From [Clostridium] aminophilum DSM 10710 (GTDB lineage: Bacteria; Bacillota; Clostridia; Lachnospirales; Lachnospiraceae), in contig NZ_JONJ01000009.1 in NCBI RefSeq assembly GCF_000711825.1, forward strand, positions 62,001 through 126,000: 64,000 nucleotides of DNA. The letters are read 5' to 3'. This document shows, piece after piece, positions 1 to 8,420 of the stretch. The notes under the pieces were generated by a model. The model searched no databases, had not been told where the DNA came from, and saw nothing but the letters and a program-made list of their open reading frames with translations. The translations under genes and the position numbers were made by a program. How positions within the stretch are numbered: the stretch's first letter is position 1; the number at the start of each line of letters is the position of its first letter.

Positions 1-81
1 ACCTTGTTTCGTGATCCGGACCGCAGAAAACCGGATTCCGCCCTGTCCGCAGCCGGATTTCGTGTCCCCTCACATTACATT

Positions 82-202
82 TTCTCTGTTCCGCGCGTCC
101 ATTTCTCTGTTCTGTACGTACTTTTTTCTGTTCTGCACGTCCTTTTCTGTTCCGTACGTCCTTTTTTCTGTTCCGTACGTCCCTTGTCTGTCCCGTACGT
201 CC
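82..202. repeat. Six-copy short tandem repeat, about 20.5-bp period
   Basis: A 15-bp core close to CTGTTCCGTACGTCC occurs six times, starting near 86, 107, 128, 147, 168 and 188. The steps are 21, 21, 19, 21 and 20 bp. Each core carries a (near-)palindromic GTACGT centre and the spacers are T-rich. It lies just past the stop codon of the zinc-ribbon gene at 220. No protein-coding role is evident on either strand. Confidence 0.85.
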
Positions 203-219
203 CGTCCATGGCTGCCGTC

Positions 220-828
220 TTACTCCTCGTCCTCTTCGGAAAGATCGGTTCCGCACCGGCGGCAGAATTTCGCCTCCATCGCGATGGTTTCTCCGCACTC
301 CGGACAGCGCTTTTTGTTCACTCTGCCGATACCGGTCATCTTCTCATATTCTCTGCGAAGCTTCTCGCTCCGGTCATTGTCTGCCGAACCGGAGATCAGA
401 TAGACAAACTTGATCAGAGCGTGTACCAGCCAGACGGGAATCAGAACGATTCCGATAAAGGACATCATCGTCCCGAACAGGCTTTCCGCAAGCTTTGCCC
501 CGCCAAAGAGGTTCGACGAAGCATACCGCAGAACGAACATGCAGATCAGCAGCACCGGCTCCAGGCCGAACACAAAGTTAAAACACGGAAGTGCCATAAC
601 AGCCATCAGAAGCGGAAGGATCAGAAACATCAGCAAAAGAATCTTGACCTCATCGCTGATCATCGACAGAGCGGAAAAACAGGACACCGTTCCCCCGAAC
701 ATGTCTCCCGCATTGCCGTTCAGTGCCGCAAAAGCGGACTGATCCGCAAGCGGAACAAAAAACAAAAGGGCCTGCGCAAGACAGAGAAACAAAAACAGCA
801 GTTTAAAAAATGTCAGAGCTCTTTTCAT
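220..828 (-). CDS. Membrane protein with C-terminal zinc ribbon
   Basis: Predicted 202-residue membrane protein of unknown function. The first ~25 residues form a hydrophobic segment that could be a signal anchor, and three or four more hydrophobic stretches follow between about residues 60 and 145. The cytoplasmic-looking tail holds two CxxC pairs (CPECGE and CRRCG, about residues 175-195), which is the zinc-ribbon pattern common on small Firmicutes membrane proteins, and ends in an acidic SEEDEE. The ATG at 828 has a good GGGAGG ribosome site. The gene stands alone between a tandem repeat and the pepV-like gene. The function cannot be told from sequence; the zinc ribbon could be structural or mediate protein contacts. 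Confidence 0.8.
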   Translation of the reverse strand: MKRALTFFKLLFLFLCLAQALLFFVPLADQSAFAALNGNAGDMFGGTVSCFSALSMISDEVKILLLMFLILPLLMAVMALPCFNFVFGLEPVLLICMFVLRYASSNLFGGAKLAESLFGTMMSFIGIVLIPVWLVHALIKFVYLISGSADNDRSEKLRREYEKMTGIGRVNKKRCPECGETIAMEAKFCRRCGTDLSEEDEE

Positions 829-909
829 GAATCGTTTTCCTCCCGGTCTCCGCGATGGCGGAACCTGAACTATCTATTATTTTAACATAGGTCAAACGGA
901 TTTCAATGC

Positions 910-2325
910 TCAGGCTCCGCAGATCTTTGCAATGGCAACCGCATAAATCTTCGCCGCGGCGATGAGTTCCTCGATGACAGCAAATTCATCCGCGCCGTGC
1001 ATATGGTTGTCCGTGCCCGGCATCGTCGCGCCGAAGGCGACACCATTTTTCAGATCGTGCACATACGTTCCGCCGCCGATTGCAATCGGCTCCCCTTTTT
1101 TGCCGGTGATCTCCTCATAGGACTCGAGAAGCGTCTTCACAAAATCGGAGTCCGCATCGACAACATGGGCAGGAAGAAGATCCGCTTTTTCGAGTGTAAA
1201 TCCGTTTGCCTCGAGCTTTCTCCGGATCGGCGCAACCACATTGTCTTCTGTTCCGCTGACCGGCACACGGGCGTCAAACACGGCACGGAGTCCCTCTTTC
1301 GTCAGGCTGAGCATGGAAAATGCGAGCGTCAGCTTCCCGGATTCATCACTGCGGGCTGCGCCGACCGCGGTGCCCTCGGTATCGTCGTACGGGAAGAGCT
1401 GATGAAGCTCACGGACGGATTCGGTGACCGGATCCTGCTCGAAGGGCAGGCAGGAAAGAAGAGCGAGCAGCGCCGTCAGCGCATTTTTTCCCTCTTCCGG
1501 CGTGGAGGCATGGGCTGTCTCGCCGAAGGCGCAGACGCGCAGGCCTTCCGGCGCACCGGCAATCTCAAAGCGGACACCGGTCTCCGAAGTGATACGCTCA
1601 CCCGTCTCCCGGACCAGATCGTCATCCAGCCCGCGCACGAATGCCTTCGCTGTGGACGGAACCACATTCGGGCGGATTCCGCACTCGATGCTGAGAATCC
1701 TTGCCCCGGCCTGTTCACGCTCCCCGAAATTGCGGACGATATGCCCCTGAAGCTGTCCTTTTTCGATGTTGATTACCGGGAAATCCGCATCCGGTGAAAA
1801 CGTCATCGGAGCTTCCTTCTCAATGCTGTAATAGTGGTCAATATCGCTGCCGCCCAGTTCTTCATCGGTGCCGAGCAGAAGGCGGACACTGCCCTTTAAC
1901 GGGATTCCGAGTTCTTTTACGGCGCGCATCGCGTAGAGAGCGGCAACCGCCGGCCCCTTGTCATCCGCCGTACCGCGGCCGTAGAGCTTCCCGTCCCGAA
2001 TCACCGGCTCAAACGGTTTTGTTACCGTCCATCCGTCGCCGGCCGGTACCACGTCCAGATGCGCGAGAATATCGAGAAGGCGCGGACCGCCTTCCAGATC
2101 CACCGCTGCGACATAATTATCATAATTCCGGATGGAAAAACCATAGGATTCCGCCATGCTCATTGCCTGCTGAAGTGCTCTTGCGGCGCCCGCGCCGAAG
2201 GGTTTTCCCTGCTCATAGGCAGCCTTCTCACTGTTGATCCGGCAAAGGTCCATGATGTCATGAAGCATCTCATCCCTGTGAAGTTCAATATACGATTCAA
2301 TTTCCTTCCTGTAGTCTGCAGCCAT
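910..2325 (-). CDS. pepV: PepV-like dipeptidase (M20 family)
   Basis: 471-residue zinc-dependent dipeptidase of the M20A PepV/Sapep group, which cleaves dipeptides in the cytoplasm at the end of peptide use. Visible metal and catalytic elements are the AHLDVVP motif, GTADDKGP (bridging Asp) and TDEELGG (Glu base and ligand), in the usual order, and a late GGGTYVHDLKNGVAFG block near the C-terminus. The reading frame is open further upstream, but the ATG at 2325 is chosen because AGGAAGGAG sits just before it and because the protein then begins MAADYRKEI, the family's usual N-terminus. It appears monocistronic. Confidence 0.92.
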   Translation of the reverse strand: MAADYRKEIESYIELHRDEMLHDIMDLCRINSEKAAYEQGKPFGAGAARALQQAMSMAESYGFSIRNYDNYVAAVDLEGGPRLLDILAHLDVVPAGDGWTVTKPFEPVIRDGKLYGRGTADDKGPAVAALYAMRAVKELGIPLKGSVRLLLGTDEELGGSDIDHYYSIEKEAPMTFSPDADFPVINIEKGQLQGHIVRNFGEREQAGARILSIECGIRPNVVPSTAKAFVRGLDDDLVRETGERITSETGVRFEIAGAPEGLRVCAFGETAHASTPEEGKNALTALLALLSCLPFEQDPVTESVRELHQLFPYDDTEGTAVGAARSDESGKLTLAFSMLSLTKEGLRAVFDARVPVSGTEDNVVAPIRRKLEANGFTLEKADLLPAHVVDADSDFVKTLLESYEEITGKKGEPIAIGGGTYVHDLKNGVAFGATMPGTDNHMHGADEFAVIEELIAAAKIYAVAIAKICGA

Positions 2326-2532
2326 ATTACTCCTTCCTGTTCCTACGTGAATCGGAAAGGACCGTTTCATCCTCTGCCGGCCCCCGGAACCTGCATTTTG
2401 TTTTTTCTCATTTCTTCTCTCCCGGATGCTCATCCCACGAAGCGTTTTTTATTCCATAGAGAAAAGGCTCAACATTCTTATGACAGAATCGATACAACGG
2501 ATTGCACCATCGGAATCCCCCCTGATGCACCA

Positions 2533-2601
2533 CAGGCAGGTCCTGCCGGAGCAGAGCCTGCCTGTTTATCCGGATCCTGCCTGTTTATCCGGATCAGGTA
2601 T
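2533..2601. repeat. 18-bp direct repeat and hairpin downstream of prfC
   Basis: Two adjoining copies of CTGCCTGTTTATCCGGAT lie directly after the prfC stop codon. Next to them the arms CAGGCAGG and CCTGCCTG can pair across about 16 nt. No U-tract follows on either strand, so a terminator role is doubtful. Confidence 0.6.
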
Positions 2602-4189
2602 TGCGTCCGAATTCGGACAGTTTCAGGCCCTTGTTGCGGTCAAGAACCATGCCGACACTCCACTCATGCGCAAACAGCAGAAGCGGGCGGTCTTTCATAT
2701 CGTGGATGGTCTTCATATCCGAGGTTCCTTCGATATTTTCCACATCGATCTCCTCCGGATTTTCGATCCAGCGGATATATTCGTACGGAAGCTGGTCCAG
2801 GCCGACTTCAACATTGTATTCGCTCTTCAGACGGAAGATCAGAACGTCGAACTGAAGAGTACCGACCGCACCGACGATAATCTCCTCCATTCCGGCATTT
2901 ACCTCTCGGAAGATCTGAATCGCACCTTCCTGCGCGATCTGGGTGATGCCCTTGACAAACTGTTTCCGCTTCATGGTATCGATCTGACGCACTCTCGCAA
3001 AATGCTCCGGTGCGAAGGTCGGAATGCCTTCAAACTGTAACGACGCATCCTTTTCGCTGAGCGTGTCTCCGATAGAAAATACACCCGGGTCAAAGATACC
3101 GATGATATCACCGGCGTATGCCTCCTCGACATTTTTTCTCTCATCCGCCATCATCTGCTGCGGCTGGGTCAGGCGCATTTTACGACCGCCCTGCACATGA
3201 CTGACTTCCATTCCGGCGGTGAACTTTCCGGAGACAATGCGCATAAATGCGACACGGTCACGGTGTGCCGGATTCATGTTTGCCTGAATCTTGAATACAA
3301 ACGCAGAGAAGTTGTCCTCGAACGGATCCACCATCTTCTCTCCCGCTTTTCTCGGCAGCGGTGAGGTGGTCATCTGGAGGAAATGTTCAAGGAATGTCTG
3401 AACACCGAAGTTGGTCAGTGCGGACCCGAAAAATACCGGTGTCAGCTCACCTGCGCTGACTTTTGCCTGATCGAACTCGGCACCCGCTCCGTCGAGAAGC
3501 TCCAGATCGTCGTGAAGGTGACTGAAGTTCGTGATTCCGATAGTTTCCTCGAGTTCCGGATCATCCAGAGCATAATCCCTCTCCTCAACGGCCTTCTGTC
3601 CTGCCATATTGGCCTTAAAGGTCTCGATCTTCCGGGTCTGACGGTTATACACACCCTTGAAGTTCTTTCCGCTTCCGATCGGCCAGTTGACCGGGCAGGT
3701 GGAAATACCGAGGATATCCTCGATCTCATCCATCAGCTCAAACGGATCTCTCGCCTCGCGGTCAAACTTGTTGATAAAGGTAAAGATCGGAATATGTCTC
3801 ATGACGCAGACTTTAAAAAGCTTGATTGTCTGCGCCTCGACACCCTTTGATCCGTCGATGACCATGACCGCGGAGTCGGCTGCCATCAGCGTACGGTATG
3901 TGTCCTCCGAGAAATCCTGATGTCCCGGCGTGTCGAGGATGTTAATGCAGAATCCGTCATAATTAAACTGGAGAACGGAACTGGTTACCGAGATACCTCT
4001 CTTCTTCTCGATCTCCATCCAGTCAGATACCGCATGCTTGGTCGCTTTTCTTCCCTTGACGGTTCCGGCAAGGTTGATCGCGCCTCCGTACAGAAGAAAC
4101 TTCTCGGTCAGAGTCGTCTTACCGGCATCCGGATGCGAGATGATCGCAAACGTGCGTCTTTTCTTGATTTCATCGTTCATATTTGCCAC
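2594..4189 (-). CDS. prfC: Peptide chain release factor 3
   Basis: 531-residue translational GTPase RF3, which uses GTP to eject RF1/RF2 from the ribosome after termination. The G1 loop SHPDAGKTTLTEKFL, the G3 motif DTPGHQDFSEDT and the G4 motif NKFDREARDP are all present, followed by the elongation-factor-like domains 2 and 3. The length is normal for the family. The start is taken as GTG at 4189 (MANMNDE) because AGG of a GGAGG site lies 8 nt upstream; the ATG at 4180 is an alternative. A strong promoter precedes it, so it is probably transcribed on its own, divergently from coaX. Confidence 0.95.
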   Translation of the reverse strand: MANMNDEIKKRRTFAIISHPDAGKTTLTEKFLLYGGAINLAGTVKGRKATKHAVSDWMEIEKKRGISVTSSVLQFNYDGFCINILDTPGHQDFSEDTYRTLMAADSAVMVIDGSKGVEAQTIKLFKVCVMRHIPIFTFINKFDREARDPFELMDEIEDILGISTCPVNWPIGSGKNFKGVYNRQTRKIETFKANMAGQKAVEERDYALDDPELEETIGITNFSHLHDDLELLDGAGAEFDQAKVSAGELTPVFFGSALTNFGVQTFLEHFLQMTTSPLPRKAGEKMVDPFEDNFSAFVFKIQANMNPAHRDRVAFMRIVSGKFTAGMEVSHVQGGRKMRLTQPQQMMADERKNVEEAYAGDIIGIFDPGVFSIGDTLSEKDASLQFEGIPTFAPEHFARVRQIDTMKRKQFVKGITQIAQEGAIQIFREVNAGMEEIIVGAVGTLQFDVLIFRLKSEYNVEVGLDQLPYEYIRWIENPEEIDVENIEGTSDMKTIHDMKDRPLLLFAHEWSVGMVLDRNKGLKLSEFGRNT

Positions 4190-4241
4190 GGGATAAACCT
4201 CCGATATATGGTATTTCTATTATCTTCTCATAAACTTCTAT

Positions 4242-4270
4242 ATTGTATCTTGTGTATACCCGCAAGTCAA
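4242..4270 (-). promoter_or_regulatory. Sigma-A promoter of prfC
   Basis: On the minus strand TTGACT, a 17-bp spacer and TACAAT lie about 50-80 bp upstream of the prfC start. The match to the -35/-10 consensus and the exact 17-bp spacing are convincing. Confidence 0.7.
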
Positions 4271-4331
4271 CTGCTTTGCTTGTCTTCCGGCGTAAATCAG
4301 ATTATACTGTTAACCAGAAAACGGGACGAAA

Positions 4332-4413
4332 TACGCTTCGCGAGTTTCGCACGTTTCGCGGCAGCCGCCGAATCATCACCGTGGCGTGGGCTTTGGCAGG
4401 TTCGCCGCGCAAA
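4332..4413 (+). repeat. Dispersed intergenic repeat, copy A
   Basis: About 80 bp that recurs at 5225-5303 on the other side of coaX in the same orientation. Shared blocks include GCTTCGCGAGTTTCG, CGTTT.GCGGC, TGGGCTTTGGCA.GTT and GCCGC. It ends only about 10 bp before the coaX ribosome site, so it lies in the coaX leader or promoter. The short peptide it encodes on the plus strand is not taken as a gene. Confidence 0.75.
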
Positions 4414-4438
4414 TCAAAATATTAAGGAGGGATTTCAT

Positions 4439-5212
4439 TTGATCCTCGCTGTCGACATTGCGAACACAACGATCTCCATCGGATGTATTGACCACAAGAA
4501 AACCTATTTTTGGGAACGTCTCACAACCGTCATCGGCAAACCGAATCTGGAATATGCCATCGCGCTGAAGTCCATCCTGGAAATCTATCACATTAATCCG
4601 TCGGACATCCGGGGAGCCATGATCTGTTCCGTTGTACCGCCGCTCAACCGCACCATCGCGGAGGCAATCCGGAAAATCACCGGAGTCCGCTCCCATTTTG
4701 TCGGAGCCGGTATCAAGACCGGGCTCAATATCCGGATGGACAATCCGAGAGCTGTCGGAAGCGATATGATCGTGAATACGGTCGGCTCGCTTGAAGAACA
4801 TAAGCCGCCGATCGTCATCGTCGATATGGGAACTGCCACCACCATCTCCGTGGTGGATAAAAACAGCAATTTTATCGGCGGTTGCATTCTGCCGGGCCTT
4901 CGTCTCTCTCTCGACGCCCTGACCAACGGAACGGCACAGCTCCCGAAAATCAGTCTCGATACGCCGCGCCGCGCGATCGGCCGCAACACCGTCGAGAGTA
5001 TGCAGAGCGGCATCATTTACGGTCACGCTTCCATGATCGACGGAATGCTGAGCCGCGTCATGGAGGAGCTGGATTCGTCCGACGAAGCCAGCATCGTCGC
5101 AACCGGAGGACTTGTAAAACTCCTTCTGCCTCACATGAAGCACCGCGTCATCTATGATCCGACGCTGATGCTGAAAGGTCTTCTTGCGCTCTACGAAAAA
5201 AACGCGCAGTAA
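4439..5212 (+). CDS. coaX: Type III pantothenate kinase
   Basis: 257-residue kinase that phosphorylates pantothenate in the first step of coenzyme A synthesis; the type III enzyme belongs to the ASKHA fold and is not feedback-inhibited by CoA. The N-terminal phosphate motif reads AVDIANTT, and the second conserved block VIVDMGTATT lies near residue 125. The start is TTG at 4439, preceded by AAGGAGGG at a 7-nt distance; the frame is open far upstream but that part overlaps prfC antisense and the dispersed repeat. It is flanked by two copies of that repeat and ends before a bidirectional terminator. The distant coaE at 52.7-53.3 kb completes the same pathway. Confidence 0.93.
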   Translation: MILAVDIANTTISIGCIDHKKTYFWERLTTVIGKPNLEYAIALKSILEIYHINPSDIRGAMICSVVPPLNRTIAEAIRKITGVRSHFVGAGIKTGLNIRMDNPRAVGSDMIVNTVGSLEEHKPPIVIVDMGTATTISVVDKNSNFIGGCILPGLRLSLDALTNGTAQLPKISLDTPRRAIGRNTVESMQSGIIYGHASMIDGMLSRVMEELDSSDEASIVATGGLVKLLLPHMKHRVIYDPTLMLKGLLALYEKNAQ

Positions 5213-5224
5213 TCGAGTCAATGC

Positions 5225-5386
5225 AAGCTTCGCGAGTTTCGAGCGTTTGGCGGCGATCGCCAGGGGCTCACCGGAGCCTGGGCTTTGGCAAGTTGGCCGC
5301 ATACATGAAAAGCTGTAAACCGGCTTTACAGTAACTGTTACCTCGCAAACGGCAAGTTGGCCGTGTGAATAAAAAAGCTGTGAACC
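5225..5386 (+). repeat. Dispersed intergenic repeat, copy B, with partial duplication
   Basis: Copy B spans about 5225-5303 and matches copy A at 4332-4413 over its whole length. Its 3' end (GGCAAGTTGGCCG, a short spacer, then AAAGCTGTAAACC) is repeated once more at 5351-5386 with small changes. This second tail runs into the coaX terminator. Confidence 0.75.
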
Positions 5387-5411
5387 CCAAAAAAGGATTC
5401 ACAGCTTTTTT
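5371..5411. terminator. Bidirectional terminator between coaX and the SseB-family gene
   Basis: A perfect 14-bp stem AAAAAAGCTGTGAA / TTCACAGCTTTTTT with a 13-nt loop. The A and T runs at its two ends suit termination of both convergent genes. Confidence 0.9.
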
Positions 5412-5461
5412 ATCTCTCGGGCTTTTATTCGCTATGCCCGAATATGATCTTGATAATCGGA

Positions 5462-6256
5462 TTACTTGATCACTTTCAGACCGGAACCGAAATTCACGAT
5501 TCTGCTGATCTTCTCGTTGTCGCAGATCATCTCCACGCCAACCGGATTGATCACGATACCGTCATATGCCTTTGCGAGATCGCGAAGTTCACGCATGGTT
5601 GCCGGCTTCATCTGGAACTTGTGCTTGTTGTCAAAGCGGATCAGTTCCATCGGATCAGTAAAAACAACGAGATATTTCTCGCCCTTATCATTGGAGATCA
5701 GCGGGTGGTTCTTCTCATCGTCCTCTGCGCACGGAAGAATCAGCTTGGCAGTGGAGAGAAGATCCACCGCGATATTCTGCATATCCTCGCTTGCAGTATG
5801 TTCGGAAATGGCCTGTTCAAACTGATTCAGGCTTCTCACCAGATGCGGATTCATGATGACGCCTTCCACCTCTTCCGGCTTGCGCACTACCGCAAACAGC
5901 GGAATGGTCAGCGCCTCGTGGCCGCTGTTGATGGTCACGGCCGTAAATCCGGAGCGCGCCAGATCGCCGAAGAATCCGAGTCTCTCCGCAGGTGTGATCT
6001 CACGGATACGGAAACTTCTTCCCGGTGCAATCGCGGCCACCTCCTTCGCCATCTCCACCGCCCAGTCACGGTCGGTAAAAATGTAGGCGCTCGGATGACC
6101 GGCCTCAGCGCCGAGATAATAGTTTCTCGTCTCGCTGATCAGGAAGGAAAACATCCCCTCTTCTGTCTTGAGAAGTTCGATGATGTGATCCATATCCGGT
6201 CTCTTTCTGCCGTTGGAGTTAACCACTTCGGTGATGATATTCTGAAGTTCTTTCAT
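5462..6256 (-). CDS. SseB-family protein
   Basis: 264-residue cytoplasmic protein with an SseB N-terminal-like half and a C-terminal SseB half (the DPMELIRFDNKHKF stretch near residue 205 is typical). The family was named after a Salmonella secretion-linked protein but is common in Clostridia, where its role is unknown. It begins about 35 bp after the ftsZ stop codon, so it may be the last gene of the division cluster transcript. AAAGGA lies 12 nt before the ATG, a rather long gap. Confidence 0.75.
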   Translation of the reverse strand: MKELQNIITEVVNSNGRKRPDMDHIIELLKTEEGMFSFLISETRNYYLGAEAGHPSAYIFTDRDWAVEMAKEVAAIAPGRSFRIREITPAERLGFFGDLARSGFTAVTINSGHEALTIPLFAVVRKPEEVEGVIMNPHLVRSLNQFEQAISEHTASEDMQNIAVDLLSTAKLILPCAEDDEKNHPLISNDKGEKYLVVFTDPMELIRFDNKHKFQMKPATMRELRDLAKAYDGIVINPVGVEMICDNEKISRIVNFGSGLKVIK

Positions 6257-6290
6257 GTTTCAATCGATTCCTTTCAGGATTTTTATCCCA

Positions 6291-7511
6291 TTAATTCTTC
6301 TTTCTGTTCAGGAAATCCGGGATATTCAGAGTCTGCTCTCTGCGCTGCGGGCGAACCGGCGCGTTCAGATCACTCTGCATCGGCGCCATCGGCTGAACCG
6401 GAGCAGACGGTGCGGTATAAACCGGTGTGCTGTCATAGTTCGGATTGGACGGAGCAACACGTACCGGCTGCGGAGCCGGAGCAGCCTCCTCACGCAGAAC
6501 AGTCTCCTTCGGACGGAAGGAAGCAACATCCTCCATGTGCTTTACAGCGCCTGCAGACGGCTGTTCGTCCAGACCGGTTGCGATAACGGTGATCGTGCAG
6601 TCATCCTGCGCATTCTCATCATACATTGCACCGAAGATGATGTTCGCATCCTCGCCGGCAAGCTCCTGAACATAGGTTGCCGCCTCATTGGCCTCAATGA
6701 GGGAAATATCACCGGTAATGTTGATGATGACATCGGTTGCGCCGTCGATGGAAGTCTCCAGCAGCGGGCTGGATACTGCCTGCTTCACTGCCTCGGTTGC
6801 CTTGTCATCGCCCTTGGCATGACCGATACCGATGTGTGCGACGCCCTTATCCTTCATAACGGTCTGAACATCCGCAAAGTCGAGGTTGATCAGACCTGCA
6901 CTGCTGATCAGATCGGTAATTCCCTGAACGGCCTGCTGAAGGACAGCATCCGCCTTCTTCAGTGCCTCCGGGATGGATGTGTGACGATCCACGATCTCCA
7001 AAAGCTTATCATTCGGGATGACAATCAGAGTATCCACGTTGCTCTTGAGCTTCTCGATACCGCCGAGCGCATTGTTCATTCTCTTCTTACCCTCAAAGCG
7101 GAACGGCTTTGTCACAACGCCGACCGTGAGGATTCCCATATCTTTCGCAATCTTCGCGATAACCGGAGCCGCACCGGTACCGGTACCGCCTCCCATACCG
7201 CAGGTAACAAAAACCATGTCCGCGCCCTTCAGGCTGGACTGGATCTCGTCCTGGCTCTCTTCTGCAGCCTTCTCGCCGATCTCCGGCTTTGCGCCTGCTC
7301 CGAGACCTTTTGTCAGTTTTTCACCGATCTGCATCGGTGTGGAAGCCTTGCAGCCCTGAAGTGCCTGTTTATCCGTGTTTACCCCGATAAACTCCACTCC
7401 TGCCGTGTTCTCATCGATCATTCGATTGACCGCATTGTTGCCGGCTCCGCCGACACCCACTACAATAATTCTGGCAGAGTTCTCTGACTCACTCATCTTA
7501 ACCTCTAACAA
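6291..7511 (-). CDS. ftsZ: Cell division protein FtsZ
   Basis: 406-residue tubulin-like GTPase that builds the Z ring. The GTP tubulin signature [11 protein letters not shown] is near residue 110 and [13 protein letters not shown] near residue 20. The core ends near residue 320 and is followed by a Pro/Ala/Gln-rich linker and a short conserved tail ([12 protein letters not shown]) that would bind FtsA/SepF-type partners. The start is TTG at 7511, giving MLEVK, since GAGGAGG lies 7 nt upstream; the ATG at 7496 is weaker. It follows divIB after about 120 bp that contain a possible own promoter. Confidence 0.97.
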   Translation of the reverse strand: MLEVKMSESENSARIIVVGVGGAGNNAVNRMIDENTAGVEFIGVNTDKQALQGCKASTPMQIGEKLTKGLGAGAKPEIGEKAAEESQDEIQSSLKGADMVFVTCGMGGGTGTGAAPVIAKIAKDMGILTVGVVTKPFRFEGKKRMNNALGGIEKLKSNVDTLIVIPNDKLLEIVDRHTSIPEALKKADAVLQQAVQGITDLISSAGLINLDFADVQTVMKDKGVAHIGIGHAKGDDKATEAVKQAVSSPLLETSIDGATDVIINITGDISLIEANEAATYVQELAGEDANIIFGAMYDENAQDDCTITVIATGLDEQPSAGAVKHMEDVASFRPKETVLREEAAPAPQPVRVAPSNPNYDSTPVYTAPSAPVQPMAPMQSDLNAPVRPQRREQTLNIPDFLNRKKN

Positions 7512-7597
7512 GATGCTTCCTCCTCTTCGCTTTTCCGTTTTTATCCATGATTAACTGAAATTTCTCCCAGTTTCGTTCAAGTGCATAGACATTAACT

Positions 7598-7626
7598 AAT
7601 ATATTTTATTTCAGGTCAAAAATCAA
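7598..7626 (-). promoter_or_regulatory. Possible ftsZ promoter
   Basis: TTGATT, 17 bp, TATATT on the minus strand in the divIB-ftsZ gap, about 90 bp before the ftsZ start. The region is AT-rich, so chance matches are possible. Confidence 0.45.
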
Positions 7627-7634
7627 CAGAATTT

Positions 7635-8420
7635 TCAATTCTTCTCAAACCGGTACATCGGATTGGAATTCGAATTGTCAAAGCTGTCAAGATACAGCGT
7701 TCCGGACAGATCCGGATAGTCCGAAACAATATCCGCAAGCTCCGTCAGCTTTCCGTCCATCGAATCATTTCCCCCAAGCTTCACGATCAGATTACGGATA
7801 TAGAGGGTCGCATTCATCTTGTCGTCGTAACTGATCTTATCGGGCACAATGTTGCTGGTCGAAAGCTCCTGTGTCAGATTCAGGATCTGACGGAAAATGC
7901 CGGGATTGTCCACCGGAAGCGCCTGCCCGAGAACGATGTGTCCGAAATGCAGTCCGGTCACCTGCGGTGCCCCCTCATACTCATCCGATGTGCTCTCAAC
8001 GACTACGCCGTCTTTGTCGAAATAAAGATTGCTCGACATATAGGATACATAGCCGACGATACTTTTTTCATAGACGATAATCTCACAGGAAACCGGTGAC
8101 CGGAACGCCACCCGGTAATCCTCGATGAACGGGATCTTCTCGTGCGCGCAGAACCGGTTGCGCAGAAACGTCAGAAGACTGCTCCTCGCAAAAGGCTCCC
8201 TCAAAACCTTTTCTTCAATCTCCTCCTGTGAGTAGTGCCGGTTGCCGCTCACCTTAACATCGCGGATCCGGACACAGAACAGAAGAACAACACAGACCAT
8301 CACTCCGGCTGCAATCGCAATCGGAACCGTGTATTTCTTTTTCCGTTTCAGCGCCTGCTGAAATCTGATGATCTTCGGTTCTTCCGTCCGGAAAGCCTGA
8401 TTGCGTTTCTTCTCATCCAT
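7635..8420 (-). CDS. divIB: Cell division protein DivIB/FtsQ
   Basis: About 261 residues, a bitopic divisome protein: short basic cytoplasmic N-terminus, one membrane helix (about residues 30-50), a POTRA domain starting at VRIRDVKVSGNRHYSQEEI and a beta domain. DivIB/FtsQ connects the early Z ring with the septal synthesis enzymes. The start is uncertain: ATG 8420 overlaps the ftsW stop (ATGGATGA) and has AGGA 9 nt upstream, while ATG 8429 lacks a properly spaced site. The overlap suggests translational coupling with ftsW. Confidence 0.88.
   Translation of the reverse strand: MDEKKRNQAFRTEEPKIIRFQQALKRKKKYTVPIAIAAGVMVCVVLLFCVRIRDVKVSGNRHYSQEEIEEKVLREPFARSSLLTFLRNRFCAHEKIPFIEDYRVAFRSPVSCEIIVYEKSIVGYVSYMSSNLYFDKDGVVVESTSDEYEGAPQVTGLHFGHIVLGQALPVDNPGIFRQILNLTQELSTSNIVPDKISYDDKMNATLYIRNLIVKLGGNDSMDGKLTELADIVSDYPDLSGTLYLDSFDNSNSNPMYRFEKN

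Noticed and set aside
4-885. Plus-strand frame of 293 codons at the left edge
   Set aside because: It is antisense to the zinc-ribbon membrane protein, its first part is only the translated tandem repeat, and it has no ribosome site.
3920-4438. Upstream extension of the coaX frame
   Set aside because: It runs antisense to prfC and through the dispersed repeat; the TTG at 4439 has the ribosome site and gives the family's normal length.
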